A model generated the notes under the pieces. That model was given only the letters and a program-made list of their open reading frames with translations. It searched no databases and was not told the origin of the DNA. The position numbers and the translations under genes are program-made. From DASVCZ01 sp036381335 (GTDB lineage Bacteria; Patescibacteriota; Microgenomatia; UBA1400; PJMF01): a stretch of DNA of 18,379 nucleotides. The stretch lies in contig DASVCZ010000028.1 in assembly GCA_036381335.1 (NCBI GenBank), positions 1-18,379 of the forward strand, in the 5' to 3' direction. Shown here in pieces: positions 1 to 6,731 of this stretch (the stretch's first letter is position 1; each line of letters starts with the position of its first letter).

Positions 1-527
1 CTGCTACACAATCGGCCGCCCGCAGTTGGAGCTCCCAAGATTTTATTATTCTAACCGGCCAACTGAGCCATAAGCCCGATCAACAAGAAATCTTTAAAAA
101 ATACTTCACCAATTCACTAACTATTCCTCTCATTCATCTCGATTCCAGTCAGCATTTCTTTAATCAAAAAAGCTACTTTATACTTTTCAATCACCAAGCT
201 GGTGCTTCCATCACAGATTCAAACCGCCTGTACTGGTATAACCGATTACTAGAACTAGAAAAATTAGACACCATTCAGAATGTGATCATGGTCTTTCCCG
301 GAGATTCACACACCACTCAGTTTGTAAAAGATCGTCTGTTACCCCGAATGTACGTTCTGACCGACAAGCATTTTTATCTTTTTGTCACTCAAGCAGAAGA
401 AAGGAACCAAATTCTGCAGTCAGACCAAAATGTCACTATTACTCCCATTACTCAGCATGAAGCTGGCCAAAAATACCTAGAAATTGAGATTGAGGGAAAC
501 CAAGTGAGAATTACTCCTGAGTTTTAA
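1..527 (+). CDS. C-terminal part of an unidentified protein, faintly calcineurin-like phosphoesterase-like (5' truncated)
   Basis: The frame is open from base 3 to a TAA at 525-527, giving about 174 residues with no start in view; the first internal ATG (282) is too far in to be the true start. The order of elements recalls a calcineurin-like metallophosphoesterase: a DFIILTGQL strand near the left end, a segment IPLIHLDSSQ where that family has its GNHD box, a YFILFNHQ strand, a helix LYWYNRLLELEK like the family's 'qlxWLxxxL', then VIMVFPGDSH. The metal ligands of that family are not kept (GQL for GDL, DSSQ for GNHD), so if the fold is right the domain is probably not a working phosphatase. 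No membrane segment is visible in this part. Its 3' end overlaps the convergent epimerase gene by 17 bp. That it is a real coding region is likely; the fold assignment is a weak inference. Confidence 0.55.
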   Translation, partial: ATQSAARSWSSQDFIILTGQLSHKPDQQEIFKKYFTNSLTIPLIHLDSSQHFFNQKSYFILFNHQAGASITDSNRLYWYNRLLELEKLDTIQNVIMVFPGDSHTTQFVKDRLLPRMYVLTDKHFYLFVTQAEERNQILQSDQNVTITPITQHEAGQKYLEIEIEGNQVRITPEF

Positions 528-1509
528 AATGCTCAATGGTTCTACGTAGCCCCTCTTCAAAAGTGACTGTTGGTGTCCAATTGAGCAACCGTTGAGCTTT
601 ACTGTTATTAGGCTTTCTTCGAGTGGGATCATCCTTCGGCAAGGGGATGACATTTAATCTTAATTCTTGATCCGGGTTAATCAATTGATGAATGATTTCA
701 GCCGTCTCTTTAATACTGTGTTCATCAGGATTCCCCAAGTTAATAGTTTCGCCGGCTAAGCCTTCGGTGGTGGCCATCTTTAAAATGCCTTCCACTAAAT
801 CACTCACATAACAGTAGGAACGAGTCTGGGTTCCATCTCCATGGAGAGACAGAGGCTGTTGAGCTAATGACTCCTTGATAAACTGAGGAATCACTCGGCC
901 GTCCTCGGGGTTTATCCGAGGACCATAGGTATTAAAAATCCGCACAATTCGGGTGTCTAAACCAAAGTCTCGATGATGAACACCGCAAATAGTTTCACCT
1001 AGACGTTTGCTTTCGTCATAACACGAGCGGACACCGTTAGGATTAACATGGCCCCAGTATTCCTCCGGCTGGGGGTGGACCTGAGGGTCGCCGTAGACTT
1101 CAGAAGTGCTGGCAAAAAGAAACGTTGCCTCCGGATGTGTTTCGAGCAAATATTGAAGTAAATTGTGAGTAGCTAACGAGTTAACCAGGTACGTCTCGAT
1201 GGGTTTGGCTTGGTAACCGGGAGGACTGGCTGGAGAAGCAAAATGGAGAACAAAGTCAGGCTGAGTACCAGCCGGGAGATACTCCTGAGGTGGGTTGACC
1301 ACATCGGCCTCAATGAAGCTGAAGCCCGAACCAGAGTCACTTTGGCCTGCTAATAGATGCTCAATGTTTTTGCGCCGACCGGTAATAAAATTATCAACAC
1401 CAATGACTTTGGCCCCTTGAGCCAGTAACGCATCCACTAAGTGTGAACCTACAAAACCAGCAGCGCCGGTCACGAGTACTGTTTTGTCCTGGAAGGAATC
1501 ATTCGCCAT
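511..1509 (-). CDS. UDP-glucuronate decarboxylase-like NAD-dependent sugar epimerase (extended SDR)
   Basis: The 332-residue product is an extended short-chain dehydrogenase acting on a nucleotide sugar. It has the NAD-binding TGAAGFVGSHL at residues 14-24, an acidic D39 at the end of strand 2 (VIGVDNF), the TSE triad segment at 135-137 and the catalytic Y164-x3-K168. The segment HPQPEEYWGHVNP (145-157), followed by CYDESKR (163-169), RIFNTYGPR (190-198) and GDGTQTRSYCYV (224-235), is the pattern of UDP-xylose synthases (UXS), which oxidise and decarboxylate UDP-glucuronate to UDP-xylose. Length is normal for bacterial UXS. It is the only large gene on the minus strand and so is transcribed apart from the glycan operons, from a near-leaderless promoter at 1518-1523. 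A dTDP-glucose 4,6-dehydratase or UDP-glucose 4-epimerase is less likely given the UXS-specific segment. Confidence 0.85.
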   Translation of the reverse strand: MANDSFQDKTVLVTGAAGFVGSHLVDALLAQGAKVIGVDNFITGRRKNIEHLLAGQSDSGSGFSFIEADVVNPPQEYLPAGTQPDFVLHFASPASPPGYQAKPIETYLVNSLATHNLLQYLLETHPEATFLFASTSEVYGDPQVHPQPEEYWGHVNPNGVRSCYDESKRLGETICGVHHRDFGLDTRIVRIFNTYGPRINPEDGRVIPQFIKESLAQQPLSLHGDGTQTRSYCYVSDLVEGILKMATTEGLAGETINLGNPDEHSIKETAEIIHQLINPDQELRLNVIPLPKDDPTRRKPNNSKAQRLLNWTPTVTFEEGLRRTIEHFKTQE

Positions 1510-1517
1510 ACGTTACA

Positions 1518-1526
1518 ATTGTAGCA
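1518..1526 (-). promoter_or_regulatory. Extended -10 promoter (TGCTACAAT) of the epimerase gene
   Basis: Read on the minus strand this is TGCTACAAT, an extended -10 box with TACAAT at 1523-1518. Eight nucleotides separate it from the ATG at 1509, so transcription would begin at or 1-2 nt before the start codon. The -10 overlaps a perfect 10-bp palindrome TACAATTGTA (1514-1523), so a TACAAT box is also present on the plus strand at 1514-1519, pointing at the divergent gene at 1557. No clear -35 box was seen. Confidence 0.5.
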
Positions 1527-1556
1527 GAGATTTATACGTTGACAGCTAACAACAAT

Positions 1557-3068
1557 ATGAAAGATTGGATGAAAAATTGGCCAACACCACACGCGGTCTG
1601 GGTGATTCTCTTACTAGGGTTAATTTTGCGATTACCTCTACTCAATGGCTCTTTCTGGATGGACGAAGCTGCTCAAGCTCTGGAAAGCGCACGACCTTTT
1701 TCTCAGCAATTAATGATTGCTAAAGATTTTCAGCCACCTCTCATGCACTTGATAGTTCATTTCTCTTTGTACATTAGTTCAGAAGAGTGGTGGCTACGGA
1801 CTGTGGCTGCATTACTACCGGGACTCATCACTATTTGGGGCACGTATCAGATTGGCAAGGTGCTAGTCAGTCGTACCACTGGCATCATTGCCAGCTTGCT
1901 TTTAGCTACGTCGTCTTTCCATATTTTCTTCTCTCAGGAGCTTCGGCCCTATTCATTGCCAACCATGTTTGCCATTGTAAGTTGGTTATTGATACTGAAA
2001 ATTGAGAAAAATCAAAGTAAAAACACTCATACTCTAGGTTATTTTCTCCTTTATACAGGCTGCACCATCCTGGGTCTTTATGCTTCCTATTTGTATCCTT
2101 TCCTCCTGGTTTCACAGATAGCCTATATCTTCTTCTACCGACGACTTCAAGTACACCAATTCCTCTCAACTTGGCTTGTGAGCGCCTTAAGCTTCTCACC
2201 TTGGTTACCCGCTTTTTATGGTCAGCTTCGAATGGGGGGAGAGTTCCAAAAGCAACTTCCAGGTTGGGTAAGTGTGGTCAGCTTTGACCACATTAAGTCG
2301 ATAGTGATGGTCGCTGGCAAATTTATCTTTGGTGTAGCCGACTTAGAAGTAAATCTATGGTATGGTAGCCTGACCCTGTTACTTTTAGGCCTAGTAGTCG
2401 GTAGCTTTTATAGCTCCATCAAAAGTACCTCAATTCGTCAAATAGCTCGCCATTTAAAAAAGAACAGACAACTGGTTTTACTTTTAACCTGGTTGATTGT
2501 GCCGTTTCTCACCGCTTGGTTGGTCTCTTTTTGGGTACCAGTTGTTCAACCCAAGCGAGTGCTGTATCTGCTGCCGGTGTTCTATGTACTTGTCGGCTGG
2601 CTCGGGGAGAGCAAACACTTACTTGCTCGGGCGTTAGTGACTGTGTTACTCCTGATTAACCTTGGCTCGACTTGGCAATATTTTTCCCAACCGCGACTGC
2701 AACGTGAAGACTGGCGTTCGTTGCACACTATCATTGCTGAGCGTTATCCTATTAGCGAGACGCTAATTGTCTTTTCTTTTGACGAACCTTTTGCACCTTG
2801 GCGGTGGTACGACCAGGGAACGTATGAAACACTGACTACTGGCCAGTTGTACATTAAAAATGTGCCGAATCTGACCGAGAAGCTTGAAGTCATCAACAAC
2901 TATCGCTATATTGTAGTCTTCGATTACTTACGTGATTTGACGGATCCTGATGATGAACTAATCAAGGAAATTAAAACATTTGGCTATGAGGAGGCAGATC
3001 TCATTGATCAGCCCAACATCGGTTTCGTTAGAATTTACGCTCGAAAACATTATGCATATCGGTATTGA
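1557..3068 (+). CDS. Polytopic membrane glycosyltransferase, GT39/ArnT-like (PMT fold)
   Basis: This protein (503 residues from the chosen start) is an integral membrane glycosyltransferase of the GT-C type, expected to use a polyprenyl-phosphate-linked sugar on the outer face. The first helix (13-30) is followed by the family's periplasmic-loop acidic pair in GSFWMDEAAQA (D36, E37) and a second motif DFQPPLMHL (57-65), then SQELRPYS (126-133). Around ten hydrophobic segments follow, and the C-terminal ~110 residues are soluble. The frame is open back to an ATG at 1443, but that start would lie inside the opposite-strand epimerase gene; the ATG at 1557 puts the start just before the first membrane helix, after the 47-bp divergent gap. 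It overlaps the next gene by 17 bp, so the two are probably co-translated. The sugar donor and acceptor cannot be read from the sequence. Confidence 0.82.
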   Translation: MKDWMKNWPTPHAVWVILLLGLILRLPLLNGSFWMDEAAQALESARPFSQQLMIAKDFQPPLMHLIVHFSLYISSEEWWLRTVAALLPGLITIWGTYQIGKVLVSRTTGIIASLLLATSSFHIFFSQELRPYSLPTMFAIVSWLLILKIEKNQSKNTHTLGYFLLYTGCTILGLYASYLYPFLLVSQIAYIFFYRRLQVHQFLSTWLVSALSFSPWLPAFYGQLRMGGEFQKQLPGWVSVVSFDHIKSIVMVAGKFIFGVADLEVNLWYGSLTLLLLGLVVGSFYSSIKSTSIRQIARHLKKNRQLVLLLTWLIVPFLTAWLVSFWVPVVQPKRVLYLLPVFYVLVGWLGESKHLLARALVTVLLLINLGSTWQYFSQPRLQREDWRSLHTIIAERYPISETLIVFSFDEPFAPWRWYDQGTYETLTTGQLYIKNVPNLTEKLEVINNYRYIVVFDYLRDLTDPDDELIKEIKTFGYEEADLIDQPNIGFVRIYARKHYAYRY

Positions 3069-4179
3069 TATTTCCGCCATTCCTTATCATCGAGGTGTAT
3101 CGCGCTACACTGCTAATTTAGTCCGGTCATTGAGCCAGCGCAAAGACATTAGCCTCACCCTCTATGGGTCTTCCTTTCGCCAAAAAAGAGAACTGTGGCG
3201 TTTTATTCAAACTTCACACCTGGAACATCTGACTACCCGCCTGCAATCATTCCCGCCTACAGCCTTAAGCTGGCTCTGGTTTTTGGGGTTCAACCCCATC
3301 AAAAAGCTCTTGCCACAGATAGAAGTTTTTCATTCCTGGGACTGGCTTCAACCACCTGATAAAAATTTACCCTTAGTGTCAACCATTCACGATCTAGCTA
3401 TGCTTAAATTTCCGGAGACTGCACATCCGAAAATCTTGAAGATGCACCAGCAGGCTTGGAAAGTTCTCAAAAAACGAGGCGCCGAAATCATTGCAGTCAG
3501 CCGGGCCACTAAACGTGATATTGTCGAACTTTTAGAAATTCCACCTACTAAGGTCCACGTCATCTATGAGGCACTGCCCCAGGAAACAGTCGATACTGCT
3601 GAGTCTCTGACGGATGATGAACACGAACAGATTAAACAGCGATTAAAGTTGAGTAAACCATTTATTTTATTCGTCGGCACTCGGGAACCCCGTAAAAATT
3701 TACAGCGTTTAATTAAAGCCTGGGAACAATTAGCCGACAAATATCAATTAGTGATTGCTGGCGCCACCGGGTGGGATAAAACTGGGCGTTCTTCTCAGTC
3801 ACCACACAAAAACTTGCGCTTCTTGGGCAAAGTAACAGATAAAGAATTGGTTGTCCTCTACAGTGAAGCTGAAGTATTAGCCTATCCCAGCTTGTACGAA
3901 GGCTTTGGCTTACCCATTTTAGAAGCCTTTTACTTTGGTTGTCCTGTGGTCACTTCCAATGTTTCTGCCATGCCCGAAGTAGCTGGTAATGCGGCTGAAT
4001 TGGTCGACCCCCTCTCAATTGCCAGCATTCGCCAAGGGCTGATGACTGTGCTCAATGAGTCAGAATTTAACCAAAAACAACGAATGCAAAAAATGATTAT
4101 TCGATTGCACCTCTTTAATTGGAAAAAGGTGGCGGAAGAAACGGTTGAAGTGTATCGGAAAGCAGTTGCAAGTCATTGA
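3052..4179 (+). CDS. GT4 family glycosyltransferase
   Basis: The 375-residue product is a complete GT-B retaining glycosyltransferase. The N-terminal acceptor domain has IGIDISAIPYHRGVSRYT (3-20, acceptor-side glycine loop), TIHDLAMLKFPE (111-122) and IIAVSRATKRDIV (146-158). The C-terminal nucleotide-sugar domain has FVGTREPRKNL (207-217) and the E-x7-E signature EGFGLPILE (E283, E291), then MPEVAGNAAELVDP (307-320). This pattern matches the WbdB/mannosyltransferase-like branch of GT4; mannose is a plausible but unproven donor. The frame is open to an earlier ATG at 2980, but family alignment of the MHIGID start places initiation at 3052, overlapping the preceding gene by 17 bp. It ends 5 bp from the stop of the convergent orphan gene. 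Confidence 0.9.
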   Translation: MHIGIDISAIPYHRGVSRYTANLVRSLSQRKDISLTLYGSSFRQKRELWRFIQTSHLEHLTTRLQSFPPTALSWLWFLGFNPIKKLLPQIEVFHSWDWLQPPDKNLPLVSTIHDLAMLKFPETAHPKILKMHQQAWKVLKKRGAEIIAVSRATKRDIVELLEIPPTKVHVIYEALPQETVDTAESLTDDEHEQIKQRLKLSKPFILFVGTREPRKNLQRLIKAWEQLADKYQLVIAGATGWDKTGRSSQSPHKNLRFLGKVTDKELVVLYSEAEVLAYPSLYEGFGLPILEAFYFGCPVVTSNVSAMPEVAGNAAELVDPLSIASIRQGLMTVLNESEFNQKQRMQKMIIRLHLFNWKKVAEETVEVYRKAVASH

Positions 4180-4184
4180 TGCAT

Positions 4185-4406
4185 TCACTGCTTAAGTTTA
4201 AAATGGGTGCCGATATATTGAGCAAAAACATCTTTCAAAAACTCAACTTCTAAGGAGCGCAAAGCACTAAATAAAGTAACAATAGTGTCACTACTGGTAA
4301 AGTCAATTATGCCTACTGGCTCTCCCTCAAATTCAAGATGAGTTGAACTCGTTATCTGGAAGCTCCCATCTCCAAGTCTATAAATGGTGGTTTGTCTTTC
4401 TGTCAT
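4185..4406 (-). CDS. Small orphan protein (73 aa), unknown function
   Basis: No family is recognised. The product is a soluble, mixed polar 73-residue protein without signal peptide, membrane helix or cysteines. It seems to form a beta-rich N-half (TTIYRLGDGSFQITSS, then HLEFEGEPVGIIDF) and an amphipathic helical C-half (TLFSALRSLEVEFLKDVFAQYI). The start at 4406 is preferred over the in-frame ATG at 4436 because a well-formed extended -10 box (TGATATTAT, 4426-4418) lies 11 nt upstream of it and because the longer form would run into the promoter of the divergent gene. It sits alone on the minus strand between two GT4 genes. Coherent composition, its own promoter and its fit between neighbours support a real gene, but there is no homology evidence. 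Confidence 0.5.
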   Translation of the reverse strand: MTERQTTIYRLGDGSFQITSSTHLEFEGEPVGIIDFTSSDTIVTLFSALRSLEVEFLKDVFAQYIGTHFKLKQ

Positions 4407-4417
4407 ACTATGTGTAG

Positions 4418-4426
4418 ATAATATCA
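4418..4426 (-). promoter_or_regulatory. Extended -10 (TGATATTAT) for the 73-aa orphan gene
   Basis: On the minus strand the sequence reads TGATATTAT, an extended -10, ending 11 nt before the ATG at 4406. This would give a leader of only about 4-5 nt. The -10 box of the divergent + strand promoter begins 15 bp away at 4439, so the two promoters are back to back and could compete for polymerase. Confidence 0.4.
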
Positions 4427-4436
4427 CACGTAACAA

Positions 4437-4446
4437 GCTACAATAG
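4437..4446 (+). promoter_or_regulatory. Leaderless-type promoter (GCTACAATAG) of the GT4-ruvCAB transcript
   Basis: TACAAT at 4439-4444 lies exactly 6 nt before the ATG at 4451, so the expected transcription start falls on the start codon. The ten bases GCTACAATAG are identical to those at 7748-7757 in front of the acetyltransferase gene, with the same distance to ATG. No Shine-Dalgarno sequence could be accommodated in the resulting mRNA. Confidence 0.55.
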
Positions 4447-4450
4447 GACT

Positions 4451-5653
4451 ATGGTATCACCGCTTAAGATCGCCATCGACGGCAACGAAGCCAATGTCAC
4501 ACACCGCGTGGGCAGTAACGTATATGCTTTCGAGATTATCAAACACATGGAGGCACTGACACGTAAAGCCTCCAATGGCCACCAGATTCAGGTGACTGTC
4601 TTACTGGCGGAACCGGCTGTCAAAGATTTACCCAAGGAACGACCCGGTTGGAGATACCAAATCTTGACTCCGAAAAAGTTTTGGACCCAGTGGGCTTTGC
4701 CAATACATCTTTTTTTGCATCGAAACAACTATCACGTCTTTTTTACTCCTGGTCACTATGCACCTCGTCTCTCAGTGGTGCCGTATATATCATCGGTTAT
4801 GGACGTGGCTTTTTTGGAATTTCCCGAACAATTTAAAAAGAATGACTTGCTGCAACTCACTCACTGGACAAAATACAGCGTCACCAACGCTCAGAAAGTG
4901 ATAGCCATCTCTGAAGCCACTAAGCAGGATATAGTCGCCAAATATGGCAAAGCTGCCTCAGATATCGTGGTGGCGTATCCCTCGGTGACACTGCCTTCGA
5001 AAGAAGCTACCTCATTAAAAAAAGCTGCCACTCTGAAAAAACTAGGCATTCAAAAACCGTATGTCGTATACGTCGGCACTTTACAACCACGGAAAAACAT
5101 TATCAAAATGGTCGAAGCCTTTGAAAGTCTTAAACGCAGTTTAGCTAGTCAGGATATTCGTCAAAAATCAAAATTAAAGCGTCAACATCACTCTGAAAAA
5201 CTGCAGTTGGTCGTTGCCGGGAAGATTGGCTGGCTGGCGGATGACACGCTGCAGAGAATTAAAGAGTCACCTTTTTTCAGTGATATTTTGTTACCGGGCT
5301 ACGTGACCGAAGATGTCAAACAAATCTTACTTCAGGAAGCAGAAGCCAGCATATTAGTTGGCCTCTATGAAGGTTTTGGTATCCCACCCTTAGAATCAAT
5401 GCATTTAGGGACACTCCCCATAGTTGCACATGCCATGAGTTTACCAGAAGTAGTGGGGAAGGCTGGCATCTTGGTTGATCCTCTAAGTCACCACTCTATT
5501 GCTGATGGCATTAAAAAAGCCCTCCAGCTGACAGCCAAAGGTAAAGCTAAGTACCGACGAGAAATGAGAAAACAGGTTAAAAAGTTTAGCTGGGAAGAAA
5601 GTGCTCAAAAAATACTTGGTGCTTTGATTGAAGTAGGAGAGAACAAGCAATAA
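4451..5653 (+). CDS. GT4 family glycosyltransferase
   Basis: A 400-residue GT-B enzyme with the glycine-rich acceptor-side loop IAIDGNEANVTHRVGSNVYA (7-26), SSVMDVAFLEFPE (114-126), VIAISEATKQDIV (150-162), VYVGTLQPRKNI (206-217) and the E-x7-E signature EGFGIPPLE (E307, E315), followed by LPEVVGKAGILVDP (331-344). Donor and acceptor are unknown. It is slightly longer than the GT4 gene at 3052, partly because of a basic insertion at about residues 229-250 between two core elements of the C-terminal domain. The gene has its own leaderless-type promoter, and its TAA shares a base with the ATG of ruvC (TAATG), so ruvC translation is probably coupled to it. Confidence 0.9.
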   Translation: MVSPLKIAIDGNEANVTHRVGSNVYAFEIIKHMEALTRKASNGHQIQVTVLLAEPAVKDLPKERPGWRYQILTPKKFWTQWALPIHLFLHRNNYHVFFTPGHYAPRLSVVPYISSVMDVAFLEFPEQFKKNDLLQLTHWTKYSVTNAQKVIAISEATKQDIVAKYGKAASDIVVAYPSVTLPSKEATSLKKAATLKKLGIQKPYVVYVGTLQPRKNIIKMVEAFESLKRSLASQDIRQKSKLKRQHHSEKLQLVVAGKIGWLADDTLQRIKESPFFSDILLPGYVTEDVKQILLQEAEASILVGLYEGFGIPPLESMHLGTLPIVAHAMSLPEVVGKAGILVDPLSHHSIADGIKKALQLTAKGKAKYRREMRKQVKKFSWEESAQKILGALIEVGENKQ

Positions 5654-6144
5654 TGACAGACATTAAGCGAAGCATTTTAGCCATCGATCCTGGATACGAC
5701 CGGGTGGGGTGGGCAATCGGGGATGAAGTCAGAAGAGGCCAATTGACTAAGCTTCATTACGGCATCATCCAAACCGAAAAGAAGGCAGCTATCTTTGATC
5801 GATACCTCCAGATCCAAGAGGAACTGCACCAAGTGATTGAAACCTACCGACCATCTGAGTTAGCGATCGAACAATTGTATTTCTCTAAGAACACAACTAC
5901 CGCCTTACGAGTCAGTGAAGCACGAGGTGTCATCATTGCTAGCTGTTTACGTCACGGTCTAAAAGTATTTGAATATAATCCCGGCACAATTAAGCTAGCC
6001 GTAACGGGCCACGGACAAGCCAATAAAGCCGCAGTCGATAAAATGGTCAGGTTGCAATTGGCCATCAAAGATGAACCCGTCATGGATGATACTATGGATG
6101 CCTTAGCCCTTCTTCTCACTCATAGTGTTTCTCATTCTGGTTAA
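5653..6144 (+). CDS. ruvC: Crossover junction endodeoxyribonuclease RuvC
   Basis: RuvC cuts four-way Holliday junctions symmetrically in partnership with RuvAB during homologous recombination. The 163-residue product is of normal length and has the RNase H-like fold signatures: ILAIDPGYDRVGWAI (8-22) with catalytic D12, ELAIEQLYF (69-77) with E73, and MDDTMDALALLLTH (144-157) with D146 and D149, so the four acidic metal ligands are all present. The segment SEARGVIIASC (88-98) and the GHGQANKAAV loop (119-128) also fit. Its ATG overlaps the stop of the upstream GT4 gene. A possible weak ribosome binding site, AGGAGA, lies about 12 nt upstream (5635-5640). The assignment is secure. Confidence 0.95.
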   Translation: MTDIKRSILAIDPGYDRVGWAIGDEVRRGQLTKLHYGIIQTEKKAAIFDRYLQIQEELHQVIETYRPSELAIEQLYFSKNTTTALRVSEARGVIIASCLRHGLKVFEYNPGTIKLAVTGHGQANKAAVDKMVRLQLAIKDEPVMDDTMDALALLLTHSVSHSG

Positions 6145-6148
6145 GTTA

Positions 6149-6157
6149 TGGTAAAAC
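6149..6157 (+). promoter_or_regulatory. Possible weak extended -10 (TGGTAAAAC) before ruvA
   Basis: The 20-bp gap between ruvC and ruvA contains TGGTAAAAC ending 7 nt before the ruvA ATG at 6165, the same placement as the GCTACAAT boxes elsewhere in the window. The last base differs from a consensus -10. A TATACT at 6158-6163 is nearer but only 1 nt from the ATG, too close to give a transcript containing the start codon. The gap may simply be an intra-operon spacer. Confidence 0.25.
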
Positions 6158-6164
6158 TATACTC

Positions 6165-6731
6165 ATGATTGGTTTTCTTTCGGGTCAGCCTCGATTACTT
6201 AAAAATTCCTTATTGATCATTACTCATGGCGTTGGTTACCAAGTGTATTGTGCCTCTCATATCTTAGCCAGCGCCGAACAGCAGTCCACCTTGGAGCTTT
6301 ATATTTATGCTCACGTCCGGGAAGAGGCCCTAGAGTTGTACGGTTTTGAAAGTGTCAAAGACAAGGAACTTTTTGAACTGGTGCTAGGGGTTTCGGGAGT
6401 TGGCCCTAAAACCGCCTTGAGTATTATTGATCGGGGAGCGGATCGACTGGTGGACGCCGTCCAGCAAGCTCAAGTTTCGTTTTTTACTGCCATCCCGCGG
6501 GTAGGTAAAAAAATGGCCCAAAAAGTGATTATTGAACTGCGAGGTAAGCTAGGGGAATTAAAACAACTCGATTTGGGACCGCGCTCACAAGCTCATCAAG
6601 AAATTGTCGAGGCGGTGATGGCTTTGGGCTTTGCCGAAGAAGCAGTCGAGGACGCAGTCAGGACCTTAGATTTATCTACCTTATCGGTGGAAGAAGCAGT
6701 TAAGCAAACTATTAAACAATTATCGACATAA
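6165..6731 (+). CDS. ruvA: Holliday junction branch migration complex subunit RuvA
   Basis: RuvA binds the Holliday junction as a tetramer and loads the RuvB motors. The 188-residue product is slightly short for the family (about 200). Domain I is the OB fold beginning MIGFLSG, with THGVGYQVYC (20-29) and AHVREEALELYGF (49-61). Domain II has two helix-hairpin-helix motifs, LGVSGVGPKTA (74-84) and IPRVGKKMAQKVIIELRGKL (110-129). Domain III, which contacts RuvB, is the UBA-like segment IVEAVMALGFAEEAVEDAV (147-165), linked by a short spacer that explains the reduced length. The stop overlaps the ruvB ATG by one base (TAATG), indicating translational coupling. Confidence 0.95.
   Translation: MIGFLSGQPRLLKNSLLIITHGVGYQVYCASHILASAEQQSTLELYIYAHVREEALELYGFESVKDKELFELVLGVSGVGPKTALSIIDRGADRLVDAVQQAQVSFFTAIPRVGKKMAQKVIIELRGKLGELKQLDLGPRSQAHQEIVEAVMALGFAEEAVEDAVRTLDLSTLSVEEAVKQTIKQLST

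Noticed and set aside
1443..1556. N-terminal extension of the GT39-like gene to an ATG at 1443
   Set aside because: The extra 38 codons lie mostly opposite the epimerase gene, cover the divergent promoter gap, and put a non-signal-like segment before the first membrane helix.
2980..3051. N-terminal extension of the GT4 gene at 3052 to an ATG at 2980
   Set aside because: It would overlap the preceding gene by 89 bp; GT4 proteins of this type begin at MHIGID or its equivalent.
4407..4436. Ten-residue extension of the orphan gene to an ATG at 4436
   Set aside because: It would cover its own apparent -10 box and come within 3 bp of the opposite promoter's -10.
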